The position numbers and the translations under genes were made by a program. The notes beneath the pieces are model-generated. The model worked only from the letters and a program-made list of their open reading frames with translations, searched no databases and was not told the DNA's origin. This document shows positions 48,350-59,841 of a stretch of DNA of 64,000 bases, piece by piece (within the stretch, counting starts at the first letter, position 1; each line of letters opens with the position of its first letter). This DNA is from Flabesymbios commensalis. Its lineage: Eukaryota > Annelida > Polychaeta > Terebellida > Flabelligeridae. The DNA lies in contig OZ024911.1 of assembly GCA_964017125.1 (NCBI GenBank), positions 39,421,917-39,485,916 on the forward strand, in the 5' to 3' direction.

Positions 48350-48905
48350 TTCCGAGATATCGCGATGACAATATTTGACAACAAAAAAGCTCAATCTCAC
48401 TCGCATCTGACATACAGTTTTATCAGTTCTATCAATTGTATGGATGCTAAAGCGATACAAATTGTATGAACCAAGATGTATCAGCATCTGTGACCTTGAC
48501 ATATAGGTGAGCTTGACCTTGAGTTTTATCATATGAATCACTGGTATTTATATGGAAATAATACAAATTGTTGATGCGGAGATATCGTGATGACAAACGT
48601 TTTCCTTTATTAGCCAGTGACCTTGAACAATAGGTAAATGTCACCCATCTTAGAACTTGACCTTCAGTTTCATCATATGAATCACTGGTATTAATATGAA
48701 AGTAATACAAAGAGTAGGTGTGGAGATATAGTGATGACAAACTTTTTCCTTTATTAGCATCAGTGACCTTGAAAAATAGGTCAAGGTCAGCATCTTTGAA
48801 CTTGGCCTTGAGTTACATCATATAGATCACTGCATGGTATTAATATGGAAGTAATACAAATTGTAGGTGTGGAGATATCGTGATGACAACCTTTTTCCTT
48901 TTGAA
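48350..48905. repeat. Tandem array, about 145 bp, with TGACCTTGA words
   Basis: GATATCGTGATGACAA-type starts at about 48354, 48581, 48724 and 48873, followed by TTTTTCCTTTATTAGC, one or more TGACCTTGA words and TCATATGAATCACTGGTATT. The first unit is longer and diverged. TGACCTTGA contains the nuclear-receptor monomer half-site (TCAAGGTCA in reverse). Confidence 0.7.
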
Positions 48906-48992
48906 TATTTTTATTGTAGGACTGCATTTAGAAAGGGGTATGCTATACATATGAAATCAGGTGGCAGATGAAGCCTAAATTCATTATGCGTT

Positions 48993-49022
48993 ATTCTGTC
49001 ACTCATTTTATGAGTGACAGAA
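48993..49022. repeat. Small perfect hairpin
   Basis: TTCTGTCACTCAT and ATGAGTGACAGAA with a 3-base loop. A terminator role is not implied. Confidence 0.65.
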
Positions 49023-49320
49023 CTTAAGAGAAGTCATCCATTGCGCCAAGGAGAACGAACGTGATTCTATACATTCGTAGATCCGAATCCTATCCTATAG
49101 GCCTACTGCCTAAATCAGTTGGTTGGGATGAATGGTTTTTTGCACCTAAAGTAGACAATAATCTGCTAAAACAATACACTGCTGCGCAGCGGTTTGTTGC
49201 ATTGTGCCAGGAAATATATGCAGAGATTTTGACCTTGGGAGATGGGGTTGATTGAGATTGGTATTTATGGTAACCCAGGTGATTTGTTACTAAGAATAAG
49301 GCATGATTTGAAAATTCCAT

Positions 49321-49338
49321 GGGGGGGGGGGGGGGGGG
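49321..49338. repeat. Run of 18 G
   Basis: Uninterrupted G homopolymer following AAAATTCCAT. Length may be uncertain in assembly. Confidence 0.75.
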
Positions 49339-49540
49339 TAGCTGTCCATCAGCCCCATCCGCAGTCTACAGCCCCGATCTGATCTAAATTTACCATAAGA
49401 TTTCCAGAAATAAGAGTCCATGAGACAAGAAGATAGCCTACCTTTAATTATTAAACGTTATAATTAAACTGTTTTAGGGACAAAAATCACAATGGATAGG
49501 TCTGTGCCATAATAGCACGATGCATGTATGGACGATGAAT

Positions 49541-49730
49541 ATGGTTGGCCATTGCCCTCATAAGTAAATAAACCCTCCGTGGAGAATTGAAAACTTTAAA
49601 TTCTCCGCGGAAGGTTTTTAATTCTCCGCGGAAGGTTTTTATTTCTCCGCGAAAGGTTTAAAATTCTCCGCGGAAGGTTTTAAATTCTCCGCGGAAAGTT
49701 TATTTACTTGTGAGGGTGATGGCCAACCAT
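49541..49730. mobile_element. MITE with 33-bp TIRs and internal tandem repeats
   Basis: Left ATGGTTGGCCATTGCCCTCA and right TGAGGGTGATGGCCAACCAT are inverted repeats that extend through AGTAAATAAAC / GTTTATTTACT. The interior is about five copies of a 20-21 bp unit TTCTCCGCGGAAGGTTTTTA plus one opposite copy (CTCCGTGGAGAA). A complete, compact element with no open frame. Confidence 0.8.
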
Positions 49731-49899
49731 AGTATGATGAAGGCCTATAGCCTATATTAAGGGATAACTCAACCTTATTACCTCACCTCATAATTATACG
49801 TCAATTAAACGGTTTGGCAAATTTTCCAATCAGTCACAATGGTAAATGTAAAATAAATGTTCAATATTACCCTAGCAAAATTCTCTCGATGGGATGGCC

Positions 49900-49981
49900 A
49901 AAATTTGGACCTTCAGCCGTCAGGGGGGGGGGGGGGTCGGACTCCTCCTCCGACCCCCCCCCCACTGGCTACGGGCCTGGC
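49900..49981. repeat. G/C-run repeat, reverse of 47082 family
   Basis: A run of 14 G, then TCGGACTCCTCCTCCGACC, a C run and ACTGGCTACGGGCCTGG. The G and C runs with GGTCGGA/TCCGACC form a strong hairpin. Confidence 0.55.
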
Positions 49982-50788
49982 TGTAGATATGGCGTTCACG
50001 AGCAGCGGCGACGGCTATCTACTGCACATGCTCATACATGTATGCATCCGGGGGAAGCATAATAAATTGCAGTGAAAGTGTCGTGCAATATGTGTCACAT
50101 TTTTGAGATGCATATGTACGAAACCCTGCCTGCTTGGGGATGATATAAGGTTGTACATGTCAGATTTGCCCAATATTGATATAATATAATTATGAATTTT
50201 ACTAACATTTTAAGCACCCATGACGCACGGGAAACACATTTATATAAAAAAAATATTTGGTATTATATAATTATGTAAATTCCATTCCATCACCTTGAGT
50301 GGATGAACGCTTGCTAAAATCAATGAATATGGTGTTGCACCTGCTATAAAATATGCGAATTTGTTGGGTTCGCCGCCCTTTGCAGAATAAATCGTTTTCC
50401 ATTGTCTGGTTTGATTTGGTAAAAATGCAGAAACAAAGAAAATAGTATTCTTAGTAGAACCAGTGTACACTAATGTAGAAATATAACTTATTCATGTCCA
50501 TTGTCGTTACCATATTTTTACACTAAATTCCACACACATAAACAATGCTGATTTCAGATCATAACAGATATACCTTGTTCAAACTAATAATAGCTGTACG
50601 AATCCGACATAGAAAAGTGTAATTATTTACAATCGAGTGCTCACTAATTTCGAGGCGTAATGATCAATGGAAGACGATAAATCACGGTCGCGATTGAATA
50701 GTACAGGTTTATATTGAATTCTTGTGTTGCTGCACCTACTACTACTACTATTCTGCTACTACTACCACCACCACACCAACTACGTGGG

Positions 50789-50789
50789 A

Positions 50790-50860
<71 letters not shown>

Positions 50861-50905
50861 TAATCAATCAATCAATCGATCGATCGATCGATCGATCGAT
50901 CGATC
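50789..50905. repeat. (AATC)n then (ATCG)n microsatellite
   Basis: About 85 bp of AATC units changing at 50875 to about 30 bp of ATCG units. A shorter GATT run in the opposite sense follows at 51008-51026, so the two could pair. Confidence 0.9.
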
Positions 50906-52120
50906 AGATCGCTTGGTTTATTGATTTAATCATACTACATATAGGTTGAAGAATTAATCAAAAAATTTATATAATAATTATTTGATTGAATAATTGGTTC
51001 GTTGATATATTGATTGATTGATTGATTACTACCAAGTTAGTATCAATGCCTATTTATTCTGTTCTATGATTTTGGACAACCAAGTGTTGCACCTAATAAC
51101 ACCAAGTGTGTCTAATTGTTTATTAGGTCATGGCTGTTAAACGTTCTTCCACATCAGTGGTTACTTCATCAGATGGTGATAACTTTTTAAGTACGACTGG
51201 TAGTTATTCCCTTGAAACTACGCATTCTAGTGTTTCAAATTAATGCATTTTGCATAGTAATGATGAGAGTCTCACCAGACTATTAATTAACTTGAGACAA
51301 TGTATAATCGTACTCAATGCGGGAAACAAGAAAAGACAACCTGAAGTATAAGGGGCTCACATGGCAATAGAGGGTTAGTTTGTTTGATCTGTCAAGTGAT
51401 GTGATCCTTAGCAAATAATTAACATCATCTGTGCCATTCCAATACACTATGTACACAGACATGTATAGTACATTCCTACTATGTACATGTTTAGTACATT
51501 CCTAATCTAAGTCTCTAAGTAAAAGACGAGTAAAATAGTCAATACAATGATCAACTGTTTTCAGATAAAACTTTCACACACGTCAAATCCATGCAAGTTT
51601 CCATCTTCCAGGAGCGCATTAAATAAGCAGACCACGTAGAGAAATTTGAAACCGACGAATCTGTTTAAGTAATATAGTTATAGTTATGGTGTATTTATTA
51701 TATAATATATAAGCTACGTGTATTATATAATATATAAGCTACGTTATAATAAATCAACGTAATAAAGGAATACATTTTTTTTTATTAATTTGAAGCTCCA
51801 CCTTTAAATCACCTTAGTGTCGATAGGGTGCTTCCCAAGGTTAAATTGTGGATGTGTAGCTAATTTTTTTTCTTGTCAGGGATGCTCAGTCAGAGGACCC
51901 ACCACGTGTGAGTGATTAACACCAGACGTGACACACATGTGATCCCCCTCCTCTACCCCCTCAGACACATGTCCAACATCAGCACACATTCCTCCTCTCC
52001 TCAGATGGCTGCTCACCCAGTTAAACACTACTACGTTACCGTGGTTACATACATGTTTGGTTAACCCTCCATTTTCTATGAAATTATTCTCCTAGCAGGT
52101 TAGGGCTAATAATAATATCC

Positions 52121-52206
52121 GATTAAAAACAAAACATTTGTATAACATTTACACAATGTTGGATCTACGTTGTATAAATGTTATACAAATGTTTTGTGTT
52201 TAGTGG
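52121..52206. repeat. Group A' foldback MITE, short
   Basis: TTAAAAACAAAACATTTGTA and TACAAATGTTTTGTGTTTAG arms with a short GTTGGATCTACGTTG centre. Confidence 0.75.
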
Positions 52207-52608
52207 GATTGAGCTACTGCAGGAGAAAATTCGGGGGAAGACTGCCTTAGATAAAGTTTGAATTATATGTGAGTGTTCAATCCTGAGGTTTTGGTACAAA
52301 GGGAATGGCTGAATAAATAACTCAACAAATACATTTAGGTCTCATGGAAAATACAAGAGCAGTTTACAGTATAAAAAATAATGTCGCTGCATTTTGTTAT
52401 TTTTAGCTCCGCACATGTTGCGTACACTATTCTCGGACCCCGTCGTCTATACCCCCCGCAGATTAAGGATTCCCGTACAGCGACCACACCCCTCTGGATC
52501 CCGACGTGGAATTTTACTATCCAATCATTGCTGGACCAACGTCCGAAATGATGGCTCAGCATGGAGCCAACGACGATCTGGTGATACACGCTGAAAGTCA
52601 TCGGTACC

Positions 52609-52684
52609 GAGCAAAAACAAGAAATTGACCCAATATTGGTTCAACATCGAACCAATATTGGGTCAATTTATCGTGTTTGCTTGA
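52609..52684. repeat. Group A foldback MITE, short
   Basis: AATTGACCCAATATTGGTTC and its exact complement around AACATC. The usual CGTCTACGACG centre is missing. Right end ATCGTGTTTGCTTG. Confidence 0.8.
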
Positions 52685-52717
52685 CACAAACCTCACTCCA
52701 CATGCAAAAGTCATGTC

Positions 52718-52811
52718 CAGCAGGCACAAGACGTTGAATCAATGTTGGTTTAACGTTGGTCAAGCGTCGTATTTAAACCAACATTGATCCAACGTCTTGT
52801 GTTTGCTGGGT
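52718..52811. repeat. Group A foldback MITE
   Basis: CCAGCAGGCACAAGACGTTG and CAACGTCTTGTGTTTGCTGGG with ATCAATGTTGGTTTAA mirrored; the centre GTCAAGCGTCGTA is shortened. Confidence 0.82.
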
Positions 52812-52975
52812 GTTCACGTGGATTTCTCACCCATCAACAGCGATATGTTAGCTCAATGTTGGATAATGTTCGGCTAGCTCAGCATTGTGAAAATGACGTT
52901 GTCCCGATATCTAAGGTTGTAAATATTACTTATCAGCGGTATAAAGGTGAAATAATGTGCAATGAAAATATCCTG

Positions 52976-53285
52976 AAAAGGCACAACTAGGGACCTTAGA
53001 GAACATGTATGTGCAATATGACTGTATGACTGTAATGGGCCCAGTACTTTACGAGATCTGCTCCGGAAACGAAGTGTGTGTCAAAGCGTCTAAATAAATC
53101 ATAGTTCTGAACCAAAAGTAGGTCAAAGTTCATATACCCCAAAAGGCACAACTAGACCCCCTAGAGGTGTTGTGTGTAAAATTTGAAGACAATCGGACAA
53201 GTACTTTCAGAGATATGCTCCGGAAACGAAATGTTCACGGACGGCCCAACGGCCCAACGCCGTAACATCATCATTTTCTCCTCTG
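52976..53285. repeat. Direct repeats with CTCCGGAAACGAA
   Basis: Two related units about 165 bp apart. Each starts AAAGGCACAACTAG and ends with a GAGAT.TGCTCCGGAAACGAA block. The second is followed by GGACGGCCCAACGGCCCAAC. Likely part of a dispersed repeat; family unknown. Confidence 0.55.
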
Positions 53286-53433
53286 CGACCTTGCATATTG
53301 AATTTCGATTAAAAATATTTTAACCTGTCTATTATCCACCTGGAAGTAACCCACATACCAAAAATTGTCATCCTACCTTATTTTCTTGCAAAACTATAGG
53401 CAAAAGAAGAAGTAACAAGAGCACACTCGACAA

Positions 53434-54716
53434 TAGCCCGCCGCCATTATTGAACTTGAAGTCATTATTGCAGCCACAAGATCAAATTATTGACTTAAAA
53501 TGCGAAAAATGACAATAAATCGGCCATTTTCAATTTTTTTCCAGCCATCATTGAACTTGTCTGAGAACTGGTTATTAGTAGCATGCATAACAGATTTGAA
53601 GATGATACATAAAAAACTTTTTAGGTTATCGCGCCCACAAGGTCAAATTATTGACATAAAATGCGAAAAATCACAATAAATCAGCCATTTTGAAAAAATT
53701 TTCAGCCATTATGGAACTTGTCCAAGAACTACTTATTAGTAACATGCATAACAGATTTGAAAAGGATACGTGAAAAACTTTTCAAGTTATCGTGCCCACA
53801 AGGTCAAATTATTGACGTAAAATGCGAAAAAATCGCAATAAATCAACCATTTTGAATTTTTTTTCAGCCATTATTGAACTTCTCCAAGAACTACTTATTA
53901 GTAATATGCATAACCAATTTGAAGAGGATATGTGAAAAACTTTTCAAGTTTTCGCGCCCACAAGGTCAAATTATTGACGTAAAATGTGAAAAATCGCAAT
54001 AAATCGGCAATTTTTTTTTTTTTTTCGGCCATTATTGAACTTGTCCAAGAACTACTTATTAGTAACATGCATAACCAATTTGAAGAGGATATGTGAAAAA
54101 CTTTTCAACTTATCGCGCCCACAAGGTCAAATTATTGACGTAAAATGTGAAAAATCGCAATAAATCGGCCATTTTTTTTTTTTCGACCATTATTGAACTT
54201 GTCCGAGAACTGGTCATTAGTAACATGCATGACAAATTTGAAAAGAATATGTGAAAAACTTTTCAAGTTATCGCGCCCACAAGGTCAAATTATTGACGTA
54301 AAATGTGAAAAATCGCAATAAATCGGCCATTTTTTTTTTTTTCCGGCCATTATTGAACTTGTCCGATAACTGGTCATTAGTAACATGCATAACAAATTTG
54401 AAAAGGATACGTGGAAAACTTTTAAAGTTATCGCGCCCACAAGGTCAAATTATTGACGTAAAAGGTGAAAAATCGCAATAAGTCGGCCATTTTGAATTTT
54501 TTTTCAGCCATTATTGAACTTGTCCGAGAAGTGGTCATTAGTAACATGCAAAACAAATTTGGGAAGGAAACATGGAAAACTTTTCAAGTTATCGCGCCCA
54601 CAAGTAAATGTTAACGCCGACGCCGACGCTGACGCCGACGCCGACGCCGACGCCGACGACGCCGAACTTCAATTGCAATAGCCCACCTTTTTTAATTAAA
54701 ATTAAAAGGCGGGCTA
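53434..54716. mobile_element. 161-bp tandem array bounded by TAGCCCGCC ends
   Basis: The left end TAGCCCGCC at about 53434 is inverted at the right as GGCGGGCTA near 54708. Between them lie about seven or eight copies of a unit of about 161 bp with CCATTATTGAACTTGTCC, AACTTTTCAAGTTATCGCG, CCCACAAGGTCAAATTATTG and a variable T run. A (GACGCC)n tract at about 54613-54660 and an AT-rich hairpin TTAATTAAAATTAA close it. Possibly a non-autonomous element whose interior has expanded. Confidence 0.65.
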
Positions 54717-54813
54717 AAAAAAAGACTGTAACTCGCTGTTAATAGCCCCAACTGTCACTGGAAACTGGATCGCGAGACATCCCTTTTGATGTTAGGGTCG
54801 GGGGCCCTGGTGT

Positions 54814-54893
54814 GCTGCTCTGCAAAACCAAAAGGTCTCTGCTTTATGCTTGTAAGGTAAGCAGATACTGCTTTTTGGCTCTGCGCGGCAGTG
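54814..54893. repeat. Group E foldback element
   Basis: GCTGCTCTGCAAAACCAAAA, CTTGTAAGGTAAGCAGATAC and TTTTTGGCTCTGCGCGGCAG. The left core has lost a few bases. Confidence 0.7.
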
Positions 54894-55102
54894 CAGTGGT
54901 CAGCACCATGTCGCCTGTCACACCATAGAGCTCGGGAAGTCGTCCGCCGCTCGACGCGATCTTCAGGTTTCAAACGAACATAATGTTTATATCCCCGAAA
55001 AGATTCAATGCTGTGGGGAACCTGTTCGGCCTCAGATCACCGGAGCTCAAGTTTCGAATCCTTCGTATTATTGTCACCTATTTTCGTGGTAACTTGTGTC
55101 TT

Positions 55103-55211
55103 TACCGAAACAAAACATTTGTATATTAACATTTATACAACGTCAGCTCAACGTCTTCGAAGTTGGCCCAACATTGTATAAATTTCATACAAATGTTTTG
55201 TGTTGGCTGGG
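55103..55211. repeat. Group A' foldback MITE
   Basis: ACCGAAACAAAACATTTGTA and CAAATGTTTTGTGTTGGCTGG ends, AACATTTATACAACGTC arms around CTCAACGTCTTCGAAG. Confidence 0.82.
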
Positions 55212-55486
55212 GAGGTGGTCTGACAAAATGTGGTGCATGTGGTGGTCATCGATGGCATACGGTCTCTGTTGTCAACATGTTCACGGGATGGTCGTTCATG
55301 GCAGGCTCTGCTATAAACATGATGATATATTCTGTTCGCCAAATACCAAATCTATCACTATGCTTTTACTGATCTCTGACTCTGACTCTGTAGGATGCAC
55401 AGAGTGATTCTTCCCCAGCCTTGAGTCACCTGTGTAATATAAACAAACTCAAACTCTAACAAAGCATCTGATCCTATCCTGTGCAG

Positions 55487-55650
55487 ACGGGGTCGTGGCG
55501 CATAGTTAAAACGCCTGACTGCAGGCGTATCGTGTACGAACCCGGTTATCCTATACTTGGGGGTCTTTCAAAGAAATATCGTTGTTTCTCTGCTCTCAAT
55601 GTGACTGGGCGATCACGTTAATGGCAGCCTCGCCGAGTTAAGAATTAAGG
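55487..55650 (+). repeat. tRNA-like SINE
   Basis: A-box-like GTGGCGCATAGTTAAAACG (55495-55513) and B-box-like GTACGAACCC (55534-55543). The following 100 bp (TCTCTGCTCTCAATGTGACT, GGCAGCCTCGCCGAGTTAAG) may be its body. Confidence 0.45.
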
Positions 55651-55737
55651 TGGAGACCTGTGTACAGACATTAATTTCGCACAGGGCCACGTGCTGCGAT
55701 CTGCTTCACCTCATCCTGACACGCCCATAAAAATCAC

Positions 55738-55837
55738 TGACATTGACCCAATGCTGGGTTAATGTTGGCCCGTCGTCTCCGACGACGGCCCAACATTAAC
55801 CCAGCATTGAGTCAATGTATCCTGTTTGCTGGGTATA
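55738..55837. repeat. Group A foldback MITE
   Basis: TGACATTGACCCAATGCTGG and ATTGAGTCAATGTATCCTGT with the private GCTGGGTTAATG on both arms; centre CCGTCGTCTCCGACGACGG pairs fully. Confidence 0.85.
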
Positions 55838-57035
55838 CCGAGTTTGAAGTTCAGTGAACAGACTGACATGATCACCTTCAAACACCCGTCTCCCGGCTAG
55901 AGATCTTCACCCGTTATTTTCCTATTATGTGATACCCAGCTCTACTTTTAGTCTTATTATCCAAACAAAAAGAATGCAGATCATGCATGTCGTCACTTCG
56001 AAATATTGAGGGATCAACGATATAGAGATCATACACTTGAAAATCAAGTATCACTTTGTAATCTATTATAATATCAAACCTATCCGGAGACAAAAAAGAT
56101 GATGCGATGGTAAAGAAGAATATAAAGTGTTATTTGTAATTCAAACTGACAAGCGATGCGTGGCTGTATAAATAACTGACAATACTTTCACAGCAAAACA
56201 ACCCACAATTTTACCATTTCTCAAGACAAATTAGTTCAAATCTGAGATGTATCTCTGATATGCTAATATATTTTAAGAACTTAATCATTGAACAGTGAAT
56301 TTCTATATAGCGAAAACTGCCACACTCAAAACACATGCGCGATTTATATAATAAGCCAAAGAAAGGAATGACCTCATGTTGGTTACATTTTTTAATCACA
56401 TTTTGTGACGCTGGTCCAACCAAGAGGTTTATATAGAATACAGGGAATATAACCAATCCATGCTTATAAAAAAACAATATTTTGGATCAAAGGGGAGAGG
56501 GGTAAAACAATTCTCACAATTAATAATGATGTCAGGAAGGACATTAAATATTTTTCTATTGAGACTGACTCTTAAATTAATTTCTACATTGCTGGAAGCA
56601 GTTTTCAGAGCAATTCCACGATTAATTGGCTGAGTAATCATTTTATAATAATGCTTAAATAAAGCCTGTTGCATTCATATCATGCTGTTTTCAAACACGA
56701 TTTGTCGGAGTCATGATAGTTATGATTACAATCGCAGGTAAACTAAACGCTCCATCCCGTTAAGATTAAAATACAATTTAGATAAAATAAAAAAATATTG
56801 AGAAATATTCGTCTATATGTGATTGGTTTCGTGTGTATCAAGCTTATTTCTAGCAGAAAATAAAATTTGTCACACACTATTAATTATACTGTGTATATAT
56901 TTATTCTAAGTTCGGAACACAGAAAATGTTTCTTGTCGAAAATCAACTAGGTCTACTAGTGAAAAAAAATAGATTATTCATTTAATGTATCATGTCATGT
57001 CGAGCTTACAGACTTAAAACAAGTATATCTAGCTA

Positions 57036-57135
57036 ACAATAGATGTTGAGCCAATGTAGGGTTGATGTTGTCCCATCGTCTACGACGCTGAACCAACATC
57101 AATCCAGCATCGCCTGATAATTTGTTGTTAGCGGT
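57036..57135. repeat. Group A foldback MITE, diverged
   Basis: AACAATAGATGTTGAGCCAA on the left, AACCAACATCAATCCAGCAT on the right, centre CCCATCGTCTACGACGCTG. Both arms have the private TTGATGTTG or its complement. Confidence 0.72.
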
Positions 57136-57145
57136 GATGGTAATT

Positions 57146-57253
57146 CCCAGCCGTCACAATACGTTGGCCCTATGTTGATCCAATGTTTGTCCACCGTCTA
57201 CGACGTTGGACCAACATTGGATCAACATAGGGCCAACGTATTGTGGCTGCTGG
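57146..57253. repeat. Group A foldback MITE, clean, private arms
   Basis: CCCAGCCGTCACAATACGTT and AACGTATTGTGGCTGCTGG ends. GGCCCTATGTTGATCCAATG is mirrored exactly on the other arm around CCACCGTCTACGACG. Confidence 0.9.
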
Positions 57254-57485
57254 TAAATGAAGTAAGTGTTGGAAGAGAGGAGGTGTAAAGAAATGTGTTA
57301 TTTGACGTGATGTGGTTGTGAGCAGAACTTCCCTTGGGATTAGAAAAAGAAAGGTATCTGTCAGAGTTTGTCAGTTCGCAGATAAGTCCCTTTCAATCCA
57401 ATGGGATCGCAGCTAGAATACTATTATGAAGACAATCGAATTATGGTACACAATATGTCCTCAGTTAACTACTGACGTGCCAAAC

Positions 57486-57548
57486 GTTGGGTCAATGTTT
57501 TTCAAACGTCGAGGACGTCAACTGGGAAAACATTGAAGCAGCATTGGT
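57486..57548. repeat. Group A fragment
   Basis: TTGGGTCAATGTTTTTCAAA and CTGGGAAAACATTGAAGCAG pair around CGTCGAGGACGTC. Confidence 0.55.
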
Positions 57549-57619
57549 GATTATTCGTTGATGCTGTATTGTTAAAATACATATTTAAATACTGTGTGAA
57601 GATACGGTGAAGATACAGT

Positions 57620-57685
57620 ACTGTTTCAATGTTGGGGCAACGTCTGCTGCGATAGCCCAACATTGGAGAAGAGTTGGCACGTGTT
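57620..57685. repeat. Group A fragment
   Basis: TGTTTCAATGTTGGGGCAAC and GATAGCCCAACATTGGAGAA around GTCTGCTGC. Confidence 0.55.
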
Positions 57686-58146
57686 AGAAGTGAAGAGGTA
57701 CGAGTAAGAGGGGTGGTTGGCAAATCCTTATCAACTAAAAGCCAACTAAAAGCAAGTAAACTAGAATCTATTAACAATAACTTCCCAGGCCAGGTGTACA
57801 GAGTTCGTACTTTAGTTCTTATACTATAAGTAGTCATACACAAGTCACTGTCACCAGAATCAGACCAACATTGGCTTAATTAAACTTTCAACTATCCATG
57901 CATTTCATAACGTTTTTCTTCACTTTAAAGTTGTAATAACTGGAAGTCAATTTCAACATTAAAGTTAACGAAAATTAATGGAAGTGAAGAGAAACCTCAG
58001 AATTGTACTACTTTACTCTAAGACTTAGAATAATTTTTTTCCAAAAACATTTCACAAATAAAGAACCATGGAAATAAGGGTATTCTGAGCATGCGAGATA
58101 TCATACTTCCAAATAAAACACTTAAAGTGCTAACGTATATAATTTA

Positions 58147-58206
58147 AATTTTCACCCACTTTAAGTTGCGTCCAGCGACTCACAACTTCAAGTGGGTGAA
58201 AATTAC
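58147..58206. repeat. Group B hairpin, shortened loop
   Basis: AATTTTCACCCACTTTAAGT and ACTTCAAGTGGGTGAAAATT, with the loop reduced to GCGTCCAGCGAC. Confidence 0.72.
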
Positions 58207-58418
58207 TCATAGTTGTAAAATTTGAATCAAAATATATGCCAATCAAACATTTTCAATTCTCATTTAAAATGACTCAAAAAGACTACAAAGTCGCGCTTAG
58301 AGGTAAAAGGGTTAATAAAAAATTCGGGTATTTTCATTCATATTGAGATTGGAATTGCGGCATCTCAAAGTGAATGTAAATGTCACGAAATACCTAGGTA
58401 TAGAGGAAGGATTCCCTG

Positions 58419-58517
58419 TAGACACAAGACGTTGGCCCAATGTTGATTAAATGTTGGTCCAGCGTCGCAGATGGTGAAGCAACATTTAACCAACATTGGG
58501 TCAACGTCTCCTGTCTA
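58419..58517. repeat. Group A foldback MITE
   Basis: TAGACACAAGACGTTGGCCC and GGGTCAACGTCTCCTGTCTA with AATGTTGATTAAATGTTGG partly mirrored; centre GCGTCGCAGATGG. Confidence 0.8.
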
Positions 58518-58567
58518 ATATTGGATCATTGCTGGACATTGACTTGTGCAGACCACGTGGGAGGAGA

Positions 58568-58579
58568 GGGGGGGGGGGG
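58568..58579. repeat. Run of 12 G
   Basis: G homopolymer within a purine-rich stretch. The nearby 58690-58720 contains a (GCC)n tract. Confidence 0.7.
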
Positions 58580-59675
58580 CATGCATTTTATCTAACCTGG
58601 CTCATTGTGGGAGGGAGATGTCTTCGCTACGTAGGAGTCTGTCATATGTTTCAGGGACCGTCTGGTCGCCGCCGTTCTGTCCACCGAGCGGTCAGGCACC
58701 GCCGCCGCCGCCGCCTGGTCTTGACCGCTTGACCCATCTAGAGAGGCAGAATAAATGTACACCACATGTCATCCAACCTACACACCCGACACCCCCTTGG
58801 ATAGAAAGGGTCAAACCTGCCGCTAGGCAATGACAAATGTTAGAATACAATGCGCGCGGATCTCCACACACCAAGCTAAATAATAACGATGGCAGTGAAT
58901 ATATAGGAGAAAGATATATTGTAAAATCTGATCTTAAACAATTTACAATTGACGCTACATTGAAGATTAGCAGCTGCATATATAATTGATATATCGGTAC
59001 TTCAACAGTCACTGAACGGTAAACTATTTGTATTCCAAATTGTAAACATCCTTTTTCATTATTTACATTTATGGGTTAAGAAATAGTGATCATTTGAAGT
59101 GTTATTATAAGAGGTTCTCCTATTCTGCCAACAGTTTCATATTACATGGTGGAATGCTATACATGTACCCTTAATTCTCAAAAACAGCTTTTTGGAGGTA
59201 TTTAACAGCAAAAACTTCTCTTGTTCTTGTCAAGAGGGAGATGTATTAAGCGCTGGTCAACAAATCGGTGGGTAGTCACATTAGTGAGGGACTGATCTAA
59301 TTTTACGAAAAGATTCTGTGAGTTTGTGTATATGTGTGTATAAGATATAAATACCTGTGCAGTCATGATGTGGACGCAATTCCCTAACTCTCTAATTTTC
59401 TTTCATAGTGAGCACACTCAAATGTGACAAACTTAGTGAACGTTGGAAATAAAAGAAATATTTTAGCGTTTTTGGTGAGGTAGAAAATACAAGACCCACA
59501 CGTTCAGTAGAGAGTCTACAGTGATGACCACAGAAAACTGCTGATGGAAAACTGATCCTCACTTTAATACCCTGGTACTTACTAGACGGAAGGGGATTTA
59601 ATATTATGTGAAATAGAAACGAGCTCTACGTGCATCACTGTATGTGGAACCCGTCTTCATTTTACATAATATATT

Positions 59676-59841
59676 ATGTAAAACATAAAACATTTGAATA
59701 ACATTTATACAATGTTGGACCAACGTCGAAGACATTATATAAATGTTATACAAATGTTTTGTGTATCAATGTTGGACCAATGTCAATGACGTTGGGCTGA
59801 CGTATAAAAATGTTCTACAAATGTAAACTTGTGTTTACTGG
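59676..59841. repeat. Group A' copy with internal duplication
   Basis: The outer ends ATGTAAAACATAAAACATTT and AACTTGTGTTTACTGGG enclose two core blocks (TGTTGGACCAACGTCGAAGA and TGTTGGACCAATGTCAATGA) and three ATGTT(A/C)TACAAATG-type arms. Either a tandem duplication or one copy inserted in another. Confidence 0.65.

Noticed and set aside
50722-50949. Repetitive NQSINQSI peptide frames
   Set aside because: Pure translation of the AATC microsatellite.
58546-58833. GC-rich frames with poly-Pro/Arg near a GCC run
   Set aside because: Driven by a G run and a (GCC)n tract; no consistent coding signal beyond the low-complexity part.
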